Source of the DNA: Hysterangium stoloniferum
Lineage: Eukaryota > Basidiomycota > Agaricomycetes > Hysterangiales > Hysterangiaceae
Length of the DNA stretch: 64,000 nucleotides
Assembly: GCA_015178975.1 (NCBI GenBank)
Contig: WHVD01000003.1
Location: 620,001-684,000, forward strand
Direction: 5' to 3'
Numbering within the stretch: position 1 is the first letter of the stretch; each line of letters opens with the position of its first letter. Below are positions 57,455-64,000 of the stretch, in pieces. Position numbers and translations under genes: made by a program. Below the pieces are notes generated by a model. That model had not been told where the DNA came from. It did not search any database and saw nothing but the letters and a program-made list of their open reading frames with translations.

Positions 57455-58850
57455 TCAGAGATGTCTGCAGGCTGCTGCTCCGTGCTCTTGTTTGAAGCAG
57501 ATGCTGCATGTGTGTACATTGGTGCAAGTGTCACCCCACCGGCACTGTGATCCCATTGCCCACTTGAAACAAAACTGCTTTCCATCGGAGGATGCCAAGG
57601 CATGCTTGTTTTTGGCATCACAGGCGATTGGGGCAGTGTTCTTCCCTGCTAATGTGAGTTTTGCCATGCAGTCGGCCAGAAAGTGCCCCTGTGTCCCACA
57701 CCAAAAGCAATGTGAACATTCCCCATCTGTGTGAGGCCTCTTTCGAGGAGAAGTGGAGAGGGATGGTGGCCCAGCTGGCCCGAGACATTTCACTGAGGAG
57801 ACTGAGGTGGTGCTGGATCTTGATGCCTGCAGTGCTGCCCGTGTCGAGATGATTGTCAGGACATTGGTGTCCAGGCAGCTCAAGTCGTGAGTCGGGTTGC
57901 AGGCAGCTGCTTCATGCTGTTGCACATCGTATTCCATGGCCACTTCCCAGCTATGGGATTTTGCAATGGTTGTCACAACTGCGTGGTGGGCCGAAAGTGC
58001 ATCAGCTCTGGTGTCACCACTGTGAATCCTAGTATGGTCAACCACTGCTGCTGCTGTTGAGAGCCAGTTGATAATGGTGATGTTCCTCTCATTATCATGG
58101 TCCAACCCTTTGGCCACAATGTTGCCTGAAGGTGAGAAGGTAAATTCTTCCAAGCCTCTCTCTGCCTTCCACCGCACCTCCATAGTAAGGGCTGTATAAG
58201 GGATATAGTGTAGGTTCCTGAAGGCTTCCTCTACCTTCCGTGGAATGGCTGTGAATGGATACAACATCAATGAGCTGGTTGGCCCCTGACGCAAGGTATA
58301 ATAATGAATAGAAGGTGCAACAAGCAACAAAAAAAAGGGGGGGGGGTTGCACTGTATGACTGGCCCAGAGCCTGGCATCCATTAGACTGCCATGGGACTC
58401 TGCAGGCCAGCCACATGATGGCTTAACTCATTCTCCTCCCAGGTGCCAGTGGCTCCCTGTAATGGACTGTCTGTAATGGGGCGCCTGCCTACTGGCTAGC
58501 CCCTGAGCTGTCTGAATGGTGCTGCACACTGAGAGTGCTGCAACTGTGTCCAATTGGGCCAAAGAGAGAGATAGATGAACTCACGGAACTCTGAGGTGTT
58601 GGCCTTGAATCCTGGAATTATATCTGGGACCACTGCCTTCTTGGTGGTCCTAGTGTCACCAGCCATGGAGGCCTGTACATTGGCCAGCTGGATCGTATCC
58701 AGGTCAGTGAATAATCTTGTTACACCTGGTGAGACGTCTGAAAGGACCCTGCTGCCATGAATGTCTGGTCTGCCCTGAGCTAGCAGGAGGTCTCATCGTG
58801 CAGCCAATTGCGCAATCTAAGCCTCTAGTTGATCAATCTCATGAGAGGGG
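57455..58850 (-). pseudogene. DIRS gag-like protein with zinc knuckles, inactivated
   Basis: The C-terminal part (57,455-58,378) is open for about 300 residues. It holds a CCHC knuckle, CFWCGTQGHFLADC, then Cys/His repeats 'CFKWAMGSQCRWGDTC' and 'CSICFKQEHGAAAC'. Upstream, a frame with 'DIIPGFKANTSEFREFIYLSLFGP' continues the protein but has TAG and TGA stops near 58,820 and 58,795. Expected role: nucleic-acid-binding coat of the retrotransposon particle. Confidence 0.7.
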
Positions 58851-59381
58851 GGGGGGGGGGGGGAACTGGCAATCTCCCTGATTGCTGCTGGTGGCTTCCA
58901 GTTGTGGTGGGATGACCAGGGAATGTGGGATACTAGCTGTCACCAAAAGAGGAGGTTCCAGTCCTGTTTCGGGGTGGGGCGGGTGCCCTTCAGTGTTTAG
59001 GTTGATACCCAAGTGGGCAGTCCCAGATGTCATCGAATGAGCTCTAAAAATTAATTGTGTAGATATGTAGAGATAAGGATCAGAAGTCAGTGTTGAGAAA
59101 ACAAAAAGGACTGAGGATCAACAGCGACGTCATAAGAGAACAAAAGGCATGCAAGTCCTACATATGCTCAGCTGGACATTGAGTGCCAAACTACTCCTGG
59201 CACACCAGGGATTGTGCAGCACTCAACACTATGTTTACTTTCCAATCACACTCACAGGGGTGTTCTGCAAAGTGTTATTCAACTGTTTCAACAAAAGATG
59301 GAAGCATTACTTTTGGAGGTTCAGGGGCCAGTTGCGTTGGATCCCTGGGGAAGGGTGAGCTACACCAGGGAAGCTGGGACG

Positions 59382-60665
59382 CCGCGCCAACATCATAGTG
59401 AAAAATGTCCTGCATATAGGAAGGATGGCGGGACAAGGGCCCACGCTCGAAGCGGTTGAGTGAGACGATGAGGCGGTGGGATGGGTTTGAAGGGGATAGG
59501 ACGATAAGGGGGACGACACAGGGGGGGCTTTATCTAGTAAAGCATTCAGTAACAAAAAAAATAGGCTGCCGAAAGAGGAAATACACACCTTGCGAGTGCG
59601 AACGCATGCCTAGGGGACCGAAAGCAGGCACAGATTCGCGCGCCACCGTTGGGGAATAATACGAGCCAGCGGGCGGCGGCGACTGTTCGTTGTCTAATTG
59701 GCATTTCAGTAATGAGAAATATAGAAGTGAGCGAAACATAACGTACCCTCTGAATACGAGCGCAGCTCAGACTTCCGTGCCGTTGTATGGCGCCTTTGAG
59801 ACGAATGACGGGACGCTGGCGACACAGGATGCTGTTCGTGGTCTAGTCGGGAGCTCAGCAATGAGAAACTAGAATAGTGACGAAGCACAACGTACTTTGT
59901 GAATAAGAGCGCGGCCCGGAAGTGTCTGCCGTTGTGTGATAAAAGGAGGAGACCGTGCGAAATCGAGGAGTTTGGGTTGAAAGCAGAGATATCGATGATT
60001 CAGGAGATTCCGCCGTGCCAACAACATCATAATGGGAAACGTCCCGCATATAGGAAGAATGGCGGGCGAGAGGCCCCACCCTCGAAGCCGTTGAGTGAGA
60101 TGACGACGTGGCTGTGGGCTGGACAGGGGGGGATAAGGGGGACAATGCGGGAGACGCTTCATCTAGTGAAGCAATCAGTAAGAAGCAAAAAAACAGGCTC
60201 CCAAGCGAGTTAAATGCACACCTTGTGGATGCCAATGCCTCCCTAGCGGGCCGAAAGCAGACGCGGATTCGCGCGCCATGGTTAGGGAATAATACGACCC
60301 AGTAGGGCAGCTTTGAGACAAAAGAGAGGACACCGTCGACACAGGCTGCTGTTCGTTGTCTAATTTGCATATTAGTAAGAAGAAAATGTAGTAGTGAGCG
60401 AAGCATAACATACCTTCTGAATATGAGCGCAGCTCAGACCTCCGTGCCGTTGTGTGACGCCTTTGAGACGGGTGATAGGACGCTCTCGTAGCCTAGTCGG
60501 CAGCTCAGGAATCAGAAAATAGAATAGTGACAAAGCACAACGTACTTTGTGAATGCGAGCGCGGCTGGGAAGTGCCTGACATTGTGTGGTAAAAGGATGA
60601 GACAGTGCGCAATCGAGGAGTTTTGGGGTGAAACCGAAGACATTGGTGATCCAGGAGACTCCGCG
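59382..60665. repeat. Two-copy tandem repeat, period about 630-650 bp
   Basis: Copy one spans 59,382-60,011 and copy two 60,012-60,665, diverged by roughly 15-25%. Shared landmarks in order are 'gtcc.gcatataggaag', 'atctagt.aagca', 'ttcgcgcgcca', 'gttcgttgtctaatt' and 'gtactttgtgaat.'. Inside each copy a sub-unit of about 135-150 bp also repeats: 'gttcgttgtct' at 59,685 and 'gttcgtggtct' at 59,834. Long minus-strand frames cross it but differ between copies, so no gene is called. Confidence 0.85.
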
Positions 60666-61801
60666 CAGTCTAATGGGGGTGTTAGCACCAAAGTTAAAGT
60701 ATAATGAGCATTGCTATAGCCCGAGTTTAACTGAATCAAGCAATAATAATGCAGAGGTAGTGTTGGTATGATATGGTGCCTCGGTAGTTTCTTTTGCAGG
60801 AGTCGGTGTGAGAACGGTCTTAAGGAACCATCGAAACATGCTGCATTGAGCACTTTATGAGGGAGAAGCACAGGGACTGGTTGCAAGTAGATTAATAGCA
60901 GAAGCAGAGTGATACACTGAGAGGGTAGGATGAAGTTCAGACACCAAACATCACTGAAACTGAAGATGCATTTGTTACCTCGTGGCCAACTTTCTCCTTC
61001 TCTTCTGCCTTCTGTCCAAAATCGTTTCTACCATTGCGCTGCTTCACAAAGTGGACATACGTAATCATGTTGGACTTAATGATATCATGGTTCGATTCGT
61101 GTTAATGGTGGTGGTGTGGGTTCCATGGTAGATGTCACTGTCGACCTTCTAGTATAATACGCATACAACCCAAAGGCGATACAAGCGCAAGAGAATTCAC
61201 AAAAATTCTTTCCCACAGATCTAGATGCTTCAAATTCTCCAGATAGAATCCTCAATGATTACTTCCAAGTCACAATTAAACACATTGTGTAACAACTGAT
61301 AATAATTAATATCTCAGCGGTAAAAGAAACGCTGAGACTCGTTATGCTATGCTACAAGTATATATAGTAATACAGATCCAGGAGATTCATTCGGACTAAT
61401 CTAATGCCTTTTTTTGCATCGTTCTAAGACATATTTCACTATGAGCGATAATTCCTTCAAAACTTGTTTCCTAACAACAACTCTATCGGATCGTCAAGGT
61501 GCCAACATGTCTTACATGAGAATGTTTTCAATTCGCTCGCAATGACACATCTGGGCCATCGTCAAAATCGGATGGGACAACAAATTCTTTCTAGTTGCAA
61601 ATCATCATTAATGACAGTCAACAATGCATAATTATATACTCTTCTTGTCTTTGAAGTTGCAAAACAGCGGCATTCCCCCGAATTTAATGAGCAGTCTACA
61701 TTAGGAAACAGATATCCGACCTCTTTAAGACGCCTCAGGCTTCATTTCCTACACGCCTTTCCGGCAGGTCGGATCAGGGGACTGGTGTGGTCGTCTTGTA
61801 A
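60666..61801. other. Intergenic, no gene seen
   Basis: 1.1 kb between the tandem repeat and the arrestin-like gene. It is AT-rich towards the right, with no long frame, no recognisable RNA and no obvious repeat. Confidence 0.5.
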
Positions 61802-63273
61802 TTAAAGTGGAGCCCTCCTTCTTTGGACTACATAATATTGTCTAAGTTAAGATGTCAGGTCAGATTTAGCGAATGAGCATTTTTGAATGGCACTTACCGT
61901 GGAAGATCCAATTGGTAATTTGCGTGAATAGGAACATAATCGTATCCCCGCTGTCGTTGTTGAGAATAGGCTGACTGCTCCGACGGAGCTGGAGGCATAA
62001 ACGGTGCTATCCCAGATGTGACTGAAAGAGGGCCTAATCGCACTTTCACCTTGTTCCACATTCCAGGAAAATGAGCAACAAGATTGAGATTCAACTAAAA
62101 ATGGGATAAGAGTTAGGAATGGAGCAAGTTAAGACGCCGCGCTTACACTTGTCTTCAAATACACCCGGTCGATGGGCGGTGGACATCGTAACGTCAAATG
62201 GCTGGAGAAAATGATTTCTTCTGACCAACGTCCTTTCTGGGGATCCTCTTCATCTACATTCCATTGTAGTGGAGCAACAGAGGTCTGTACCTCTCCTGAT
62301 GACTCGTGGGTCGCTTTGCCGTCGGGAAGACCAAACCCAGCCTGAAGTCCAAGGTGTCTCTTAAACTTGCTCTTATGTCCAGAAGCGGTGACTTTGCTGG
62401 AGACTTTTAACTTTAGTTCGACATCTTCAAGTTTGGGGTTTCTGGGAAACTTGAATGTATTGGGATCTTCGGCCGCAGAGTGGGACATTGGCTTTGATTT
62501 AGAAATGATACGCACGCGTATGGGAATGGGTTTGTATAGTGGAAACTGAGGTAATTTGGGAAGCTGAACCTGCAAACAGTCAGGATATTGGGTGGCAGAT
62601 CGAGTATTAGAAACTTACCTCGACAATGACAACACCACTGCGCGAGAAAATGCCTCTACTCATTTTCTCGCGTTCAGTATAAACTTGCCATTGACCTGGC
62701 CAATCAGGTAACGGAAGAGTAGCCGTAGGAGAAAGGTCGAGCGGCAGAAATGGAAAGGGTTCATATATGCGGACATCTGGTTGATACCAATGATCCCGCT
62801 TCGCATGACCTTTTATGTAATATTGGATAGAACCTTTTCCCTCCAAACCTTTCTCGTAAAAAGAAGGTGGAAGATCTGCATTCATAGGCATGGTGAAAGA
62901 GAAAGGCAAGGTTGCGATTCCTGTATCTGGAATTGGTATGCCCGGTGGTAAAGATGCGCCTCTTGTCCATATAGTTATCTGTTGCACAGCGAATAAACTT
63001 TCGGTGTCATGGTGATATGTCGTTGAAGAGCTATTGCCAGTATTTGATCTTGTTGCTACCGTCCTGCAAAGAAGAAAAAGCATTTATACTTTGGGTGTCT
63101 TTGAATGAAAGCAAAAAACGTAACGTTCGCAATTCACCATGTAAGCTGACCACTACAGAAGAAACCTCGTCCTCTCTTGCAAGGGGCAGGTTCACGGCTA
63201 CAGTCCCAGAAACAATGTCACCATTGGTTCGCAGGCTTTTCGGCATAGTGATCGATATTATTTTGTCTGACAT
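61802..63273 (-). CDS. Arrestin-like protein
   Basis: This is an arrestin-fold adaptor of the fungal alpha-arrestin/Rim8-related type. Such proteins link membrane transporters or receptors to ubiquitin ligases. It starts MSDKIISITMPKSLRTNGDIVSGTVAVNL (arrestin N-domain beta-strands). In-phase introns follow near 63,110, 62,620, 62,145 and 61,895. Further pieces are 'SIQYYIKGHAKRDHW' (a typical arrestin strand), 'VVIVEVQVQLPKLPQFPLYKPIPI' (start of the C-domain) and 'LTLRCPPPIDRVYLKTSLNLVAHF'. The last exon, found after a ttag acceptor, ends 'QYYVVQRRRAPL' at 61,802. About 420 residues. I see no PPxY motif, so the ligase contact may be indirect. Possible earlier exons (63,411-63,640) were judged unnecessary. 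Confidence 0.75.
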
Positions 63274-64000
63274 TTGGGGAATCTGCAGGGGTGGAATAGG
63301 AATAGGTGATGGTCACACAAAAGGTCACATACTATAGACACCCTACAACGTGTGCTCGAGGATCTGCGCCCTGTGTAACTTCTTGTCCACAGCGTAGTGT
63401 ATGTTCATACTCACCTCGTTCCAGGATAGGACCCAAGCTCAAGGAGGAGCAAGGAGCAAGGATCTTCCACAGCTAAAAGGGCACTTGTCTCAGTCAGCAG
63501 AGGAGGTGGGTGTCCCCTGAGATGCTTCCTACTCAACTTGTAAATTTCACAGGTACTTACCAATTCTCCTTCTTTTTCCGGAAGAACGAGCCCCACACAG
63601 TACTTGTAAAGGTGGTCCATATGTCCTGTAACAGCTTGTGGCTGTTAATATTTTCATAGACTTGCAATTTCATCCCTGTCTCAACACCCAGGCTGGTACA
63701 ATCAGATTCTCAACAGTCTGAGTTGATGGCTCTGAGTAACTCCAATAAATGGAAATGTGCAAGGGCAAAAAAAGGTGGCAAGGCTACCTGCAACAATTGC
63801 GCAAAGGCATACAACAGAGAAGGCTTCAGTTGAGATAGAAGACCCTACAAATGAAGTTGCTAATGACTCGGAGCACAAGCATGAGCTAGAAGAAGATAAT
63901 GAAGAAGGTGGGATGTTGGTGTTTGGATGGGCTCTCAGTTTAATGTGTGATGATCGAGCCAGAAGTGTGGATGAAGATGAAAATGAATGAAATGCATTCC
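63274..64000. other. 5' region of the arrestin gene and an unassigned plus-strand frame
   Basis: No confident gene. A plus-strand frame from 63,725 opens 'MALSNSNKWKCARAKKGG' with a C..C pair ('TCNNCAKAYN') and stops. Another frame, closing at 63,990, gives a very acidic stretch ('EDPTNEVANDSEHKHELEED'). They could be joined by an unseen intron. The window ends at once after the stop, so this could be the edge of another element. Confidence 0.3.

Larger units (their letters stand above)
54450..59033 (-). mobile_element. Degenerate DIRS-like tyrosine-recombinase retrotransposon
   Basis: Reading on the minus strand, a gag-like frame with zinc knuckles (about 59,030-57,455) is followed by reverse transcriptase (about 57,300-56,650), RNase H (56,650-55,825) and a tyrosine recombinase (about 55,570-54,632). 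This order, with a recombinase in place of a DDE integrase and protease, defines DIRS-type elements. Each part carries in-frame stops or frameshifts. I could not define its terminal repeats; limits are approximate. A G17 run (58,847-58,863) lies inside the gag region. Confidence 0.8.

Noticed and set aside
59855-60406. 183-residue minus-strand frame in the tandem repeat
   Set aside because: The frame is not kept in the other repeat copy and has no known motif.
63411-63640. Upstream exons for the arrestin-like gene
   Set aside because: Splice-like sites exist, but the start at 63,273 already gives the family's usual N-terminus and the upstream frames do not join cleanly.

Overview
The window is a piece of a filamentous basidiomycete (Agaricomycete-type) genome. 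The evidence is dense short introns (about 40-90 nt, GT...AG, often with a CTAAC-like branch site), a fused fungal-type isopropylmalate dehydratase, and several families known mainly from mushrooms: the HNH_2 nuclease, a 'CcmS-related' Gln-rich protein, a Cys-rich single-pass membrane protein and a GAR-domain protein.

Bases 1-25,020 contain almost no ordinary genes. They are a mosaic of one low-divergence repeat family cut into recurring blocks, which I name P (sub-blocks A', A, B, M), Z, R, X, Q, T and N. The blocks recur three to seven times in both orientations, joined head-to-head or tail-to-tail, with palindromic arms at several joints. Q and P contain intron-interrupted reading frames of no family I recognise. 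A 2.1 kb block carrying an HNH_2 nuclease gene (9,035-10,336, minus) interrupts one repeat copy.

Bases 26,206-52,500 are a compact genic island. In order: a Gln-rich CcmS-related protein (-), dihydroorotase (-), kinesin-8 (+), a Cys-rich membrane protein (-), a membrane-anchored coiled-coil protein (+), a large GAR-domain cytoskeletal protein with a 39-bp tandem repeat (+), a HEI10/CCNB1IP1-like RING ligase (+), a long disordered protein with a CUE-like C-terminus (-), a small spliced ORF (+), 3-isopropylmalate dehydratase LEU1 (-) and a vacuolar-type aspartic protease (-). Housekeeping functions present are pyrimidine synthesis, leucine synthesis, microtubule dynamics, meiotic crossover control and vacuolar proteolysis. 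No operon-like functional linkage is seen. Dihydroorotase and kinesin share a 138-bp divergent promoter.

Bases 52,501-64,000 are again repeat-rich. They hold an AT-rich spacer with a hairpin that resembles one inside the left mosaic, then a degenerate DIRS-like tyrosine-recombinase retrotransposon (about 54.4-59.0 kb, minus) with many in-frame stops, mostly C-to-T type. A two-copy 630-650 bp tandem repeat follows (59.4-60.7 kb), then an arrestin-like gene (61,802-63,273, minus).

Exon limits were set by hand from splice signals and frame continuity. Repeat-block boundaries are good to a few tens of bases at best. Family names come from recognition of motifs, not searches.
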